Origin: an uncultured Muribaculaceae bacterium
GTDB lineage: Bacteria; Bacteroidota; Bacteroidia; Bacteroidales; Muribaculaceae
NCBI GenBank assembly: GCA_910587185.1
Contig: CAJULY010000002.1
Location: 124,001 to 188,000, forward strand
Reading direction: 5' to 3'
DNA length: 64,000 nucleotides
Of the stretch, positions 24,660-33,143 are shown in pieces. Each line of letters starts with the position of its first letter. The first letter of the stretch is position 1. Under the pieces are notes generated by a model. That model was not told the origin of the DNA. It was given only the letters and a program-made list of their open reading frames with translations, and made no database searches. A program made the position numbers and the translations under genes.

Positions 24660-26183
24660 ATGAAAAAATCGACTATCTGGTTTTTGACCATAATAATGGC
24701 TGTTACATTCGCAGGTTTGTTATATGTGCAGATCGTATATATGAGAAACATTGTCAAAATGCGTAATGAGCAGTTTTCTGAAGGCGTTAAGCGCAGTCTC
24801 TATGCTGTCACGACGGCTCTTGAACAGGAGGAGACAAGATATTTTCTTGAAGAAGATGTGGCTCAGATACAGTCCTCCGTCTTACCTCGATATTCGACAT
24901 CTGATAATCAGACCGGGGTAAAATATTCGTTTACTACCAATGAGGGCGTTACCGGCGATCTAACCCTTAAAGGTGATTTCGACACAATGGACCGCAGTCT
25001 CTCCGGTACTTCTTTTACAGGCAGCAAGAAATCTCTTCAGGATGTAATTCGAGGACAGTATCTCTATCAGCGCACTTTGCTCGACGAGGTGATTCTGAAT
25101 ATTATCAGTCAATCAAGCAATCGTCCCATAGAGGAGCGTGCAGATTCTGCTCTTGTAGCCTCGTTGCTGTCAACGGAGTTTGCCAACAATGGCCTCAATC
25201 TGCCTTTTGAATTCGCCGTTGTCAACAGAATGGGCGTACCTGTCTATGAATCAAAAGGATTTGAGGCAGACAAAAGCGGCGATAACAATATGTTTGTCCA
25301 GACCCTGTTTCCCAACGATGCCAAGAACAGGATGAATTACATTAAGGTGTATTTCCCCGACAAACGTGACTACATCTATCATTCTGTCCGCTTCATGATA
25401 CCGTCAATGATATTCACGGTAATATTGCTGATCGTTTTTCTTTATACGATTATTCTTGCTTTCCGCCAGAAGAAGCTGACAGAGATGAAAAACGATTTCA
25501 TCAATAATATGACCCATGAATTCAAGACTCCTATATCGACAATATCACTTGCTGCTCAGATGCTTAACGACGGATCTGTCCGCAAATCGCCGAAGATGCT
25601 CGAACATATATCGTCTGTTATCAATGATGAGACAAAACGTCTGAGATTTCAGGTTGAGAAGGTGCTCCAGATGTCAATGTTCGATGAACGCCAGAATCCT
25701 ACCCTAAGGCTTCAGGATGTGGACGCGAATATTGTCATTGCAAACATACAGCACACGTTCAAGCTTAAAGTGGAGAAATACGGCGGCTCGATAGATGCTG
25801 AACTGAATGCTGAAAATTCCATGATCCATGTCGATGAGATGCATTTCACTAATGTGATTTTCAATTTGCTTGATAATGCGGTCAAATATCGCGATGAGGA
25901 ACGCCCGTTGAAGCTCACTGTTTCTACACGCGATATCTCCGACAACAGGATTGAGATTGTTGTGGCAGATAACGGCATCGGCATACGTAAAGACGATCTC
26001 AAACGTGTGTTTGACAAATTTTACCGTGTCTCTACCGGTAACCGTCATGATGTAAAGGGCTTCGGCCTGGGACTCGCCTATGTTCACAAGATGGTCAGAG
26101 CCTTTGATGGAGAGATCAGTGTGGAGAGCGAGTTTAAAAAAGGAACGAAATTTATAGTAACATTACCAATAACTAAAAACTGA
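24660..26183 (+). CDS. rprX: Sensor histidine kinase RprX
   Basis: A 507-residue membrane sensor kinase. Membrane segments at about 7-27 and 243-266 bracket a ~215-residue periplasmic sensor. The H box has His286 in NNMTHEFKTP. N box NLLDNAVKY, G1 VADNGIGI and G2 GFGLGLAYVHKM follow. Length, sensor sequence and the adjoining regulator match the Bacteroides RprX-RprY pair. The signal is not known to me. rprY follows 5 bases after its stop. Confidence 0.9.
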   Translation: MKKSTIWFLTIIMAVTFAGLLYVQIVYMRNIVKMRNEQFSEGVKRSLYAVTTALEQEETRYFLEEDVAQIQSSVLPRYSTSDNQTGVKYSFTTNEGVTGDLTLKGDFDTMDRSLSGTSFTGSKKSLQDVIRGQYLYQRTLLDEVILNIISQSSNRPIEERADSALVASLLSTEFANNGLNLPFEFAVVNRMGVPVYESKGFEADKSGDNNMFVQTLFPNDAKNRMNYIKVYFPDKRDYIYHSVRFMIPSMIFTVILLIVFLYTIILAFRQKKLTEMKNDFINNMTHEFKTPISTISLAAQMLNDGSVRKSPKMLEHISSVINDETKRLRFQVEKVLQMSMFDERQNPTLRLQDVDANIVIANIQHTFKLKVEKYGGSIDAELNAENSMIHVDEMHFTNVIFNLLDNAVKYRDEERPLKLTVSTRDISDNRIEIVVADNGIGIRKDDLKRVFDKFYRVSTGNRHDVKGFGLGLAYVHKMVRAFDGEISVESEFKKGTKFIVTLPITKN

Positions 26184-26188
26184 CAATT

Positions 26189-26899
26189 ATGGAAGACCGT
26201 TTGCGTATACTTTTATGCGAAGATGACGAGAATCTCGGAATGCTTCTTCGCGAATATCTTCAGGCAAAAGGTTACAATGCCGACCTCTTCGCTGACGGCG
26301 AAAGTGGCTACAAGGCCTTTTTGAAGGGGAAATATGACCTTTGTGTGCTTGATGTCATGATGCCTAAAAAAGACGGTTTCGCGCTTGCTCAGGAAATACG
26401 CACTGTGAATTCGGAAGTGCCCATTATTTTCCTTACAGCGAAATCAATAAAGGAAGACATTCTCGAAGGCTTCAAGATTGGAGCCGACGACTATATTACA
26501 AAGCCCTTCTCGATGGAGGAGCTTGTTTTCCGTATCGAGGCTATTCTGCGTCGTGTAAAAGGTAAGAAAGGGAAAGAAATTACAATGTACCGTATCGGTA
26601 AATTCACTTTCGATACCCAGAAGCAGGTTCTTATGGTTGATGACAAAGTTACCAAACTGACCACAAAAGAGTCTGAATTGCTCAGCCTGCTTTGCGCGCA
26701 TGTCAACGAGATTCTTGAACGCAATTTCGCGCTCAAGACAATCTGGATTGACGATAATTATTTCAATGCCCGAAGCATGGATGTGTATATCACCAAGCTT
26801 CGCAAGCATCTCAAGGATGATCCCTCCATCGAGATCATAAATATCCACGGTAAAGGCTACAAGCTTATAGCTCCGGAGCCTGAAGCAAGTGCGAATTAA
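26189..26899 (+). CDS. rprY: Response regulator RprY (OmpR family)
   Basis: A 236-residue regulator. The receiver domain (1-125) has the acidic pocket EDD at 11-13, phospho-acceptor Asp55 in CVLDVMMPKKDG, Thr83 and Lys105 in YITKPFS. The OmpR-type winged helix occupies about 133-230, with SMDVYITKLRKHLKDD as recognition helix and HGKGYKL as the wing. It is the partner of RprX. It ends at a long bidirectional terminator. Confidence 0.93.
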   Translation: MEDRLRILLCEDDENLGMLLREYLQAKGYNADLFADGESGYKAFLKGKYDLCVLDVMMPKKDGFALAQEIRTVNSEVPIIFLTAKSIKEDILEGFKIGADDYITKPFSMEELVFRIEAILRRVKGKKGKEITMYRIGKFTFDTQKQVLMVDDKVTKLTTKESELLSLLCAHVNEILERNFALKTIWIDDNYFNARSMDVYITKLRKHLKDDPSIEIINIHGKGYKLIAPEPEASAN

Positions 26900-26915
26900 T
26901 GATTTTGTTGACTTA

Positions 26916-26960
26916 AACGATTAAACGGGCGCCTGAAAATCAGGCGCCCGTTTAATCGTT
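26916..26960. terminator. Bidirectional terminator between rprY and the META-domain gene
   Basis: A perfect 21-base inverted repeat around a 3-base AAA loop: arms 26916-26936 and 26940-26960, with GC-rich core CGGGCGCCTGA and AT-rich flanks (TTAAA). It lies between convergent genes and can fold on either strand. Confidence 0.9.
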
Positions 26961-26973
26961 ATATGCGTTATGA

Positions 26974-27834
26974 TTATCTGAGTTCGATCCGTTTAATAGT
27001 GATAATGGTATTCCCGGCTTCATCTTTTAGAAGAGCTCCGGCCATATCATCGGTAGGCATAACTGTTGTCACTTTAGAAAGAGCCTGTAACAATTCCTGT
27101 TCAGTCTCTATCTGCGGACATGTCATGCGAGTCGTTATCATCTGACTGAAACCTATTGAATTCTGGCGGTCGGGATTAAGGATTATTTTACCATTCATGG
27201 TGTTGCAACCAACGTTGCCATGGATTTTTTGTTCAGGAGTGTCAATCACAAGGTTTATGCCTGAGTCAGAGGGAAGTCTTGTGCCATTAACCGACGTTAC
27301 GCTCCATGCCCCGTTTATAAAGTTCAGGTCATATTTCCTCAGTACCATCAGAGTGGAATCGTTGGCGTTTTTCATAGAAAGAAGATAGTCATTGCCAATT
27401 TTGTCAAGATCGAATTTTTTCACGTCGTTCATTGCGAGCGTCATTCCCATTTCGTAGGGAGCATCAGGACACAGACGCATGGTGGATATGAATTCGGAAG
27501 CACGTTCCATTTTTCCACCCGGAGTGATCTCATATACTCCGTTGATTATGTTACATCCGTTATTGGCGTAAGTTTTGACCATATTTGTTTTTTCGGGTTC
27601 GTTGGCTCCGTCAAAGATGATATATGGTCTGTCTGAGCCAGTAACGGTCTGATTACCCACTTTATAAACGAGCCATTCGCCATAGAGAATCTTATGGACG
27701 GCAGCGTTTGTCTGAGCTGTATTCTTTACAGCAACAGGGCCGGCTACCTGTACGGTTTTTTTGGAAGTGTTGCATGCGGCAAGTCCCAGAGTCAACAGGG
27801 CCGCACCGATAAGAGTTGTTGAAATACTTTTCAT
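26974..27834 (-). CDS. META/HslJ-domain lipoprotein (two META domains)
   Basis: A 286-residue protein with a lipoprotein signal peptide (lipobox LGLAAC, acylated Cys21). Two META/HslJ-like domains follow. The first (about 50-165) has GEWLVYKVG, NGCNIINGVYEI and MRLCPDA. The second (about 170-285) has GAWSVTSVNGTRLP, GNVGCNTMNGKI and TRMTCPQIE. The NxGC...NG and xMTCP signatures recur in both. HslJ-type domains occur in envelope or stress proteins; the exact role is unknown. ATG 27834 gives the clean lipoprotein signal. Confidence 0.87.
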   Translation of the reverse strand: MKSISTTLIGAALLTLGLAACNTSKKTVQVAGPVAVKNTAQTNAAVHKILYGEWLVYKVGNQTVTGSDRPYIIFDGANEPEKTNMVKTYANNGCNIINGVYEITPGGKMERASEFISTMRLCPDAPYEMGMTLAMNDVKKFDLDKIGNDYLLSMKNANDSTLMVLRKYDLNFINGAWSVTSVNGTRLPSDSGINLVIDTPEQKIHGNVGCNTMNGKIILNPDRQNSIGFSQMITTRMTCPQIETEQELLQALSKVTTVMPTDDMAGALLKDEAGNTIITIKRIELR

Positions 27835-27914
27835 ATTATAATATTGCATTATTGTTTATATAGTTATAATCTTATAACACCGGATTATGTTCTGCATAAC
27901 GTTTTTATTAGGAG

Positions 27915-27922
27915 CAAAGATA
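27915..27922 (-). promoter_or_regulatory. Candidate promoter -7 element of the META-domain gene
   Basis: TATCTTTG fits TAnnTTTG, about 80 bases upstream of the ATG. No TTG at the usual spacing is present. It lies close to the oppositely oriented promoter of the chromate transporter gene. Confidence 0.45.
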
Positions 27923-27956
27923 ACGAAATTTAATTGTTCGGGAGCCTGAAATATAG

Positions 27957-27964
27957 TAATTTTG
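27957..27964 (+). promoter_or_regulatory. Promoter -7 element of the chromate transporter operon (near-leaderless)
   Basis: TAATTTTG fits TAnnTTTG, with TTG at 27934-27936 exactly 20 bases upstream. The first ATG (27973) is 8 bases after the element, so the transcript has almost no leader. Confidence 0.7.
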
Positions 27965-27972
27965 CAGAAAAT

Positions 27973-28581
27973 ATGAGAAAAATGAGAGGAGTATTGTTCA
28001 ACTTGTTTTTTACTTTCTTTAAAATAGGGACTTTCACCTTCGGCGGCGGCTGGGCCATGATTTCCATAATAGAACGGGAGATAGTGGATAAGCATAAGTG
28101 GCTTGAACGCGAGTCGTTTCTTGATCTGCTGGCTGTCGCGCAGTCCCTGCCTGGAATTTTGGCCGTAAATATTGCTGTAGCCATCGGTGACAAGCTGAAG
28201 GGAGGAAAAGGAAGTTTGGTTGCCGCTCTGGGCACAATCCTTCCTTCTTTTTGTATGATTCTCATAATAGCTATCTTCCTGACACCTGATCTTATAAAAA
28301 ACAATGAAGTGCTGTCGGCTATCTTCAAAGGTATCCGGCCGGCAGTGGTTGCACTAATAATTGCTCCGGTATTGAATTCGGCAAAATCGGCAAAAATCGG
28401 GATAAAGACTATCTGGATCCCGGTAGTTGTAGCTCTTCTGATATGGTCGAAATTGCCTTATGTGTCCAATCCTATCCTTTATATTATTCTCGGAGGAGCT
28501 GGAGGATACTATATTATGGAACGCGGCCTTCGTAAAGCCATACGTGAAAAGACGGAAGAAGAAAGGAGGAACGAGAAATGA
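27973..28581 (+). CDS. Chromate transporter family protein, first half-size subunit
   Basis: A 202-residue membrane protein of the CHR family. Residues 10-35 contain the family motif FFKIGTFTFGGGWAM, and AVAQSLPGILAVNIAVAIG follows; about six membrane segments. CHR proteins export chromate or related anions; single-domain proteins like this are encoded in pairs. ATG 27973 is used, though ATG 27982 is also possible. The stop overlaps the next gene's start as ATGA, so the two halves are made together. Confidence 0.88.
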   Translation: MRKMRGVLFNLFFTFFKIGTFTFGGGWAMISIIEREIVDKHKWLERESFLDLLAVAQSLPGILAVNIAVAIGDKLKGGKGSLVAALGTILPSFCMILIIAIFLTPDLIKNNEVLSAIFKGIRPAVVALIIAPVLNSAKSAKIGIKTIWIPVVVALLIWSKLPYVSNPILYIILGGAGGYYIMERGLRKAIREKTEEERRNEK

Positions 28582-29147
28582 TATATTTAAAACTTATATG
28601 GGGCTATCTGAGAATCGGACTTTTCGGATTCGGGGGAGGATATGCCATGCTGGCGCTTATAGAGCGAATAATAGTTGGAAACGGATGGATAACCGAAACG
28701 ATGTTTACTGATATTGTGGCGATTTCCCAGATGACACCGGGCCCGATCGGAATCAATTCTGCCACTTATATAGGCTATGTCGCTCCCGGAGTATCCTCTC
28801 CGTCATTGTCAGCTCCTATATGGGGCATTCTCGGTTCAATACTATGTACGCTCGTTGTTGTTGTGCCTTCCTATATTCTGACTCTCTATATGAGTCATCT
28901 GATCCAACGTCATCGCGACAGTACAATAGTCAAGGGAATATTTTCTGGGTTGAGACCTGTTGTGGTAGGTATGATAGCTTCGGCGGCTTTGCTCCTGATG
29001 AATGAAGCTAATTTCGGATCGCAGACTCAGGAAATTGTGGTCTCGGTGCTTATTTGCCTCGGTGCTTTCGCAGGTGTCTATTGGCTTAAGATACATCCTA
29101 TACTGATAATCATTCTCAGCGGAATAGCAGGATTTCTTATTTATTGA
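28578..29147 (+). CDS. Chromate transporter family protein, second half-size subunit
   Basis: A 189-residue partner of the preceding protein, with FGFGGGYAMLALIERIIV near the N-terminus and SQMTPGPIGINSATYIG in place of its partner's SLPGILAVN. It has about six membrane segments. The two halves differ enough to be specialised subunits of a heterodimer. The start overlaps the upstream stop by four bases. Transport of chromate itself in a gut organism is doubtful; sulfate or another oxyanion is a reasonable alternative. Confidence 0.88.
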   Translation: MIYLKLIWGYLRIGLFGFGGGYAMLALIERIIVGNGWITETMFTDIVAISQMTPGPIGINSATYIGYVAPGVSSPSLSAPIWGILGSILCTLVVVVPSYILTLYMSHLIQRHRDSTIVKGIFSGLRPVVVGMIASAALLLMNEANFGSQTQEIVVSVLICLGAFAGVYWLKIHPILIIILSGIAGFLIY

Positions 29148-29164
29148 ATTTTTTCGGAATTAAC

Positions 29165-30478
29165 ATGAAAACGGAATACGCTTCAACTTTGGAATTTCTT
29201 TATTCGCAGATTCCCGCCTTTCATAGAATAGGGTCTCAGGCATATAAGCCGGGTTTGGAACGGGTTCTCACTCTATCGGCTTTTTTTGACAATCCCCACA
29301 GTAAGTTACGGACAATTCATGTCGCCGGCACTAACGGTAAAGGCTCGACGGCCCATTCGCTCGCGGCCGTACTATCGGCCGCCGGATATAAGACAGGTCT
29401 TTTTACATCACCACATATTCTTGATTTCAGGGAGAGAATACGTATTGACGGGAAGATGATTCCGGAAGAGGAAGTAATCTCTTTTGTTGAACGGTTCCGG
29501 ATGATGGAAGACTCTGTTTCCCCTTCTTTTTTTGAACTGACAACGGTGATGGCTTTCGACTATTTCTGCAGAATGGGTGTAGATATTGCCGTAATAGAAG
29601 TGGGACTGGGCGGCAGACTGGATTCTTCCAATATCATAACTCCGGAAGTATCCGTGATAACCAATATCTCTCTCGATCACACATCTTTGCTGGGCGATAC
29701 GGTTGAAGAAATCGCTTCCGAAAAAGCAGGTATAATAAAGTCTCACGTTCCGGTGGTGATCGGCGAGGCATATGGCGGCGTAAAAGAATGTTTTCTGCGT
29801 AAAGCAACGCTTATGTCGGCTCCTATTGTTTTTGCCGACAAGGAAAATGAAATTATCAGGGCCGAACAAAAAGGAGATGGAATTCATTATTCAACTCATA
29901 GCTGCGGCGAGTTTATTGGATCTCTTACTGGTGATTTTCAGATCAAGAACACAGCAACGGTTCTTGAGACAGTAAAGATCCTGAATCAGGCTGGTCATTT
30001 CAGAGTCGGCAATCAAGCGATAGAAATGGGACTGGGCCATGTGACCGAGATGACAGGTCTTATGGGGCGATGGATGAAAATTGCTGATTCGCCGCTGACA
30101 ATATGTGATACCGGGCATAATCCCGGCGGTTGGAAATATATATCACGATTGCTTTCAGATTTTGACGGAACAAAACGCATAGTCATAGGTTTTGTCAATG
30201 ATAAGGATGTAGATTCAATTCTCTCTTTATTGACGATAATTCCGGCTGCGGAATTTTATTTTACGTCTCCCTCAACGCCTCGTGCGCTTTCTGCCGGTGA
30301 TCTACAGTCCATAGCTGCCGGCAACGGTTTGCCGGGAAGGAAATTCAGTACTGTAGCCGAAGCATATAAGAACGCTCTTGCCGATGTTATCGACAAGAGC
30401 GACGAGATGATTTTCATTGGCGGCAGTAACTTTGTTGTCGCCGATTTTCTGGATTATACTCTTAACGGCAGGCGATAG
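29165..30478 (+). CDS. folC: Folylpolyglutamate/dihydrofolate synthase FolC
   Basis: A 437-residue Mur-ligase-like enzyme that adds glutamate to dihydropteroate and folates. The P-loop VAGTNGKGSTAHS is near residues 53-65. TSPHILDFRERI, EVGLGGRLDSSN and SLDHTSLLG follow, then the C-terminal ligase domain with DTGHNPGG. ATG 29165 is preferred over an in-frame TTG overlapping the transporter stop. The 3' end overlaps ridA on the other strand by 17 bases. Confidence 0.95.
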   Translation: MKTEYASTLEFLYSQIPAFHRIGSQAYKPGLERVLTLSAFFDNPHSKLRTIHVAGTNGKGSTAHSLAAVLSAAGYKTGLFTSPHILDFRERIRIDGKMIPEEEVISFVERFRMMEDSVSPSFFELTTVMAFDYFCRMGVDIAVIEVGLGGRLDSSNIITPEVSVITNISLDHTSLLGDTVEEIASEKAGIIKSHVPVVIGEAYGGVKECFLRKATLMSAPIVFADKENEIIRAEQKGDGIHYSTHSCGEFIGSLTGDFQIKNTATVLETVKILNQAGHFRVGNQAIEMGLGHVTEMTGLMGRWMKIADSPLTICDTGHNPGGWKYISRLLSDFDGTKRIVIGFVNDKDVDSILSLLTIIPAAEFYFTSPSTPRALSAGDLQSIAAGNGLPGRKFSTVAEAYKNALADVIDKSDEMIFIGGSNFVVADFLDYTLNGRR

Positions 30479-30836
30479 TCTCGATTTCAACGAGTACCTG
30501 CTTCGGAAGTTCCTTGACTGCTACTGCAGAACGGGCAGGGAAGGGAGCGGTGAAGTTCTCGGCATAGACTTCGTTCATGGGAACGAAAAGACTCATGTCA
30601 GAGAGAAATACTGTTGTCTTGACTACATTGTCGATAGAAAGTCCTGCTTCAGCCAGAATAGCTTTGATGTTGGCTATAGATTGTGCGGTCTGAGCCTTTA
30701 TACCTTCAGGAATCGAACCGTCGGCGGGATTTACGGGAATCTGGCCAGAAATGAAGAGCATGTCTCCAGTCGAGATAGCCTGGCTGTAGGGGCCGATTGC
30801 CCCGGGTGCGTTGGTTGTTGCGATTTGTTTTTTCAT
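30462..30836 (-). CDS. ridA: RidA family enamine/imine deaminase
   Basis: A 124-residue protein of the Rid/YjgF family. Signature segments are APGAIGPYSQAI, LFISGQIPV and FPARSAVAVKELPK, with the substrate-binding Arg in PARSAV and the terminal Glu in VEIETIA. It hydrolyses reactive 2-aminoacrylate and similar enamines released by PLP enzymes. It is monocistronic and converges on folC. Confidence 0.95.
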   Translation of the reverse strand: MKKQIATTNAPGAIGPYSQAISTGDMLFISGQIPVNPADGSIPEGIKAQTAQSIANIKAILAEAGLSIDNVVKTTVFLSDMSLFVPMNEVYAENFTAPFPARSAVAVKELPKQVLVEIETIACR

Positions 30837-30883
30837 TGTTAACTGATATTGGTTGGTTTATACTTTGTAAATAAAGTGAATTG

Positions 30884-32242
30884 TTATTTGTTTATGATGT
30901 CGATCAGCAATGACTGTGAATTCCGACATATATAATCTTTGATTCTCGCAGATATGCTGATTATCTGAGGATAGTGGGTTGTAAAGTCGGGAATGAATCC
31001 GGCATCGCCATGGTTATAGATCCGTTCAAATGCCTCGCCGACCGTGAGTTTGCTGACATCGAGGGCTGGCTGAAGGGGATGCGTTGTCAGATCATCACCG
31101 TTGCTTTGTATGTAGTTTATCAGACCTGAACGATTTAATCGGTCAATTATCGGTTTTGCCATGTTAATGGGTATGCCATATTCCTGGGACAGTTCAGCGA
31201 CACTGACAGGCTTTTCTCCGTCAACGAATTTTCGAGAGATAATAGCCATTACTACAAGTGTGACCTGCATTTTGTAATCCATGGAGATATTCTTCACCTT
31301 GTCTCCAAAATTGAATTCTGAGATGTTTTGCGATGCGTAGCACATTACCGCACCGATCAGTGTTATGAGCCATACCAGTTGCAGCCAGATAAGCATCAGC
31401 GGCAGGAATGAAAAACTGCCGTAAATAGCGTTGTATTTTGCAACATACATCTGTCCCGACACGAATAGCCATTGAAGAATCTGATAGGCAGTGCCGACAA
31501 CGACTCCCGAAATCAATGCCGGTCCGGGCTTTACTTTTGTATTAGGAATAAGCATATAGGAGCCGGCAAAAAACACCCATGTCAGAACAACGCTGAGACA
31601 GTCGAAAATAACCGGAAGGGCCGAATCGATAAAATCGTATGGTAGCAGAGTCTTGAGCGAAGTCGTCATCATGAGCTGAAGACCTGCGGCGCATATCATG
31701 AGAACAGGAAGAAGAATGAAAATGGCAAGATAATCCGTTACTTTTCTCCATATCTGGCGTCCTTTCAGCACCTGCCAGATGGTGTTGAATGAATCTTCCA
31801 CACTGGACAGCAGCGAAATCAAAGTCCATAGAAGGAAAACAATGCCTATGCCGACAAACAATCCTCCGGATGCCTCGTTAAGATATGAATCGACGAACTG
31901 AAACGACTGGGTGAGAACCGTCTGTTGCGATGGGAAATATTTTATAAGTTCTTCCTGAAGCGTGTTTTGTAAGCCGAAACCTCGACCTATGGCAAATAAC
32001 AGCGCAAGTGCGGGCACGATCGCAAGAATCGTGCGATAGGTCATGGCACACGCTCTTGACTGCAAATCCTGGTCGAGAAACGAACGGACGGAGAGGTTGA
32101 CAGTCTTTATTATATTGACTTTGACGCTTTTGGAATTGTCATTCCAAACATCCTGACTGCAATAAAGCCATAGATTCGTAGCCCGCTGCACGAGCCTGAC
32201 GAACCATGAGCCTCTATTGATGTCGGATGACTTATTCTCCAT
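30884..32242 (-). CDS. YihY/BrkB family membrane protein with a C-terminal winged-helix-like domain
   Basis: A 452-residue protein. Residues ~50-320 form the BrkB-like membrane domain, with about six segments and motifs RACAMTYRTILAIVPALALLFA, VEDSFNTIWQ and YNAIYGSFSFLPLMLIWLQL. The remaining ~120 residues are soluble and include a helix-turn-helix-like stretch (VSVAELSQEYGIPINMAKPIIDRLN) followed by SGLINYI, as in winged-helix proteins. The family was once called RNase BN in error; its function is unknown. ATG 32242 (MENKSSD) is chosen because the promoter lies just upstream of it. Confidence 0.87.
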   Translation of the reverse strand: MENKSSDINRGSWFVRLVQRATNLWLYCSQDVWNDNSKSVKVNIIKTVNLSVRSFLDQDLQSRACAMTYRTILAIVPALALLFAIGRGFGLQNTLQEELIKYFPSQQTVLTQSFQFVDSYLNEASGGLFVGIGIVFLLWTLISLLSSVEDSFNTIWQVLKGRQIWRKVTDYLAIFILLPVLMICAAGLQLMMTTSLKTLLPYDFIDSALPVIFDCLSVVLTWVFFAGSYMLIPNTKVKPGPALISGVVVGTAYQILQWLFVSGQMYVAKYNAIYGSFSFLPLMLIWLQLVWLITLIGAVMCYASQNISEFNFGDKVKNISMDYKMQVTLVVMAIISRKFVDGEKPVSVAELSQEYGIPINMAKPIIDRLNRSGLINYIQSNGDDLTTHPLQPALDVSKLTVGEAFERIYNHGDAGFIPDFTTHYPQIISISARIKDYICRNSQSLLIDIINK

Positions 32243-32257
32243 ATTACAAATAACACG

Positions 32258-32265
32258 CAAAGATA
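32258..32265 (-). promoter_or_regulatory. Candidate promoter -7 element of the BrkB-family gene
   Basis: TATCTTTG fits TAnnTTTG and ends 15 bases before the ATG at 32242. No TTG at the usual spacing. Confidence 0.45.
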
Positions 32266-32309
32266 ATAAATAAGTTCTGTATGTGCGTATCGTTTTGACC
32301 AAAAACAAA

Positions 32310-32334
32310 GGAGAAACCGTAAATCGGTTTCTCC
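32310..32334 (-). terminator. Terminator of rpsO
   Basis: Perfect 10-base arms GGAGAAACCG and CGGTTTCTCC flank a 5-base loop. On the minus strand they are followed by TTTGTTTTTGG, a good T-run. Confidence 0.87.
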
Positions 32335-32368
32335 CCACGTGTAATCTTCAAGTAGTACCTGCCGGCGC

Positions 32369-32644
32369 TTACTTTCTGATACCAAGCTCTTTCTTGGCGA
32401 TGATGGCACGGTAGCGGTTGATGTCTTTACGAATAAGATAATCGAGAAGACGACGACGTTTACCAACCAGAGCCTTAAGAGCGCGAGCAGTGGTATAATC
32501 TTTGTGATTTGACTTGAGATGCTCAGTCAAATGAGCAATACGGATGGAGAATAATGCAATCTGTGCTTCGGGTGAGCCAGTGTCAGTCTTGCTCTTACCG
32601 TACTTCTCAAAGATTTCTACTTTTTCGTCAGAATTCAAATGCAT
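32369..32644 (-). CDS. rpsO: 30S ribosomal protein S15
   Basis: A 91-residue S15 with the family signature TGSPEAQIALFSIRIAHLTEHL and the C-terminal KRRRLLDYLIRKD. It binds 16S rRNA early in small-subunit assembly. It is monocistronic, with its own promoter, a short leader containing a hairpin, and a terminator. In several bacteria S15 represses its own mRNA through leader structure. Confidence 0.97.
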   Translation of the reverse strand: MHLNSDEKVEIFEKYGKSKTDTGSPEAQIALFSIRIAHLTEHLKSNHKDYTTARALKALVGKRRRLLDYLIRKDINRYRAIIAKKELGIRK

Positions 32645-32688
32645 TCCTGGAAAATTTTTATTGGTTAATAAATAAGTTAAGGTTTTTC

Positions 32689-32706
32689 GAACGTTTTGCG
32701 ACGTTC
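32689..32706 (-). promoter_or_regulatory. Hairpin at the 5' end of the rpsO leader
   Basis: Perfect 6-base arms GAACGT and ACGTTC flank a 6-base loop, starting about 12 bases downstream of the rpsO -7 box. There is no T-run after it, so it does not look like a terminator of rpoZ. A role in S15 autoregulation is inferred only from position. Confidence 0.4.
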
Positions 32707-32718
32707 TAAAATCGGGTG

Positions 32719-32726
32719 CAAAGTTA
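32719..32726 (-). promoter_or_regulatory. Promoter -7 element of rpsO
   Basis: TAACTTTG fits TAnnTTTG, with TTG at 32747-32749 exactly 20 bases upstream. Confidence 0.72.
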
Positions 32727-32766
32727 AGTATTTAATTTTTAACAGCCAACAAATTTACCATGAAGT

Positions 32767-33105
32767 TTAATCCTCCATGTTGATTTTGTCCTTCGAAGGG
32801 TTGCGGTAATGTATTTTGCCTTCGATATATTCCTGAGTGGCTATCAGTGTGGGTTTGGGAAGTTTCTCGTAATAGCGGGAAATTTCAATTTGTTCGCGGT
32901 TCTCTGAAACTTCCTCGAGGTTGTCGTTGAGAGATGCGAATTCCTGAAGTTTCTTTTCCAGGTCATGTTTCATTTCTCCTGCAATCTGATTGGAACGCTT
33001 GGCTATGATGCAGACTGTTTCATAGACATTCTGGGTGTCTTCTGAAAGTTCGATCATGTCACGGGTGACGGTGTTGAGCGGCGCGTTTGTTTTCTTATAA
33101 TCCAT
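32767..33105 (-). CDS. rpoZ: RNA polymerase omega subunit (Bacteroidetes type)
   Basis: A 112-residue protein with the Bacteroidetes omega pattern: MDYKKTNAPLNTVTRDM, NVYETVCIIAKRSNQIAGEMK, and a family-specific tail with NREQIEISRYYEKLPKPTLIA and YRNPSK. Omega stabilises the beta' subunit. It follows bamD by 38 bases on the same strand, an arrangement I associate with this phylum. Confidence 0.88.
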   Translation of the reverse strand: MDYKKTNAPLNTVTRDMIELSEDTQNVYETVCIIAKRSNQIAGEMKHDLEKKLQEFASLNDNLEEVSENREQIEISRYYEKLPKPTLIATQEYIEGKIHYRNPSKDKINMED

Positions 33106-33143
33106 ATTATAACCGATAAATATAATGTGTGGTTTTGATATTC

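Noticed and set aside
26916..26960. 21-bp perfect inverted repeat as a transposon end
   Set aside because: There is no partner repeat, target duplication or transposase; position between convergent genes fits a terminator.
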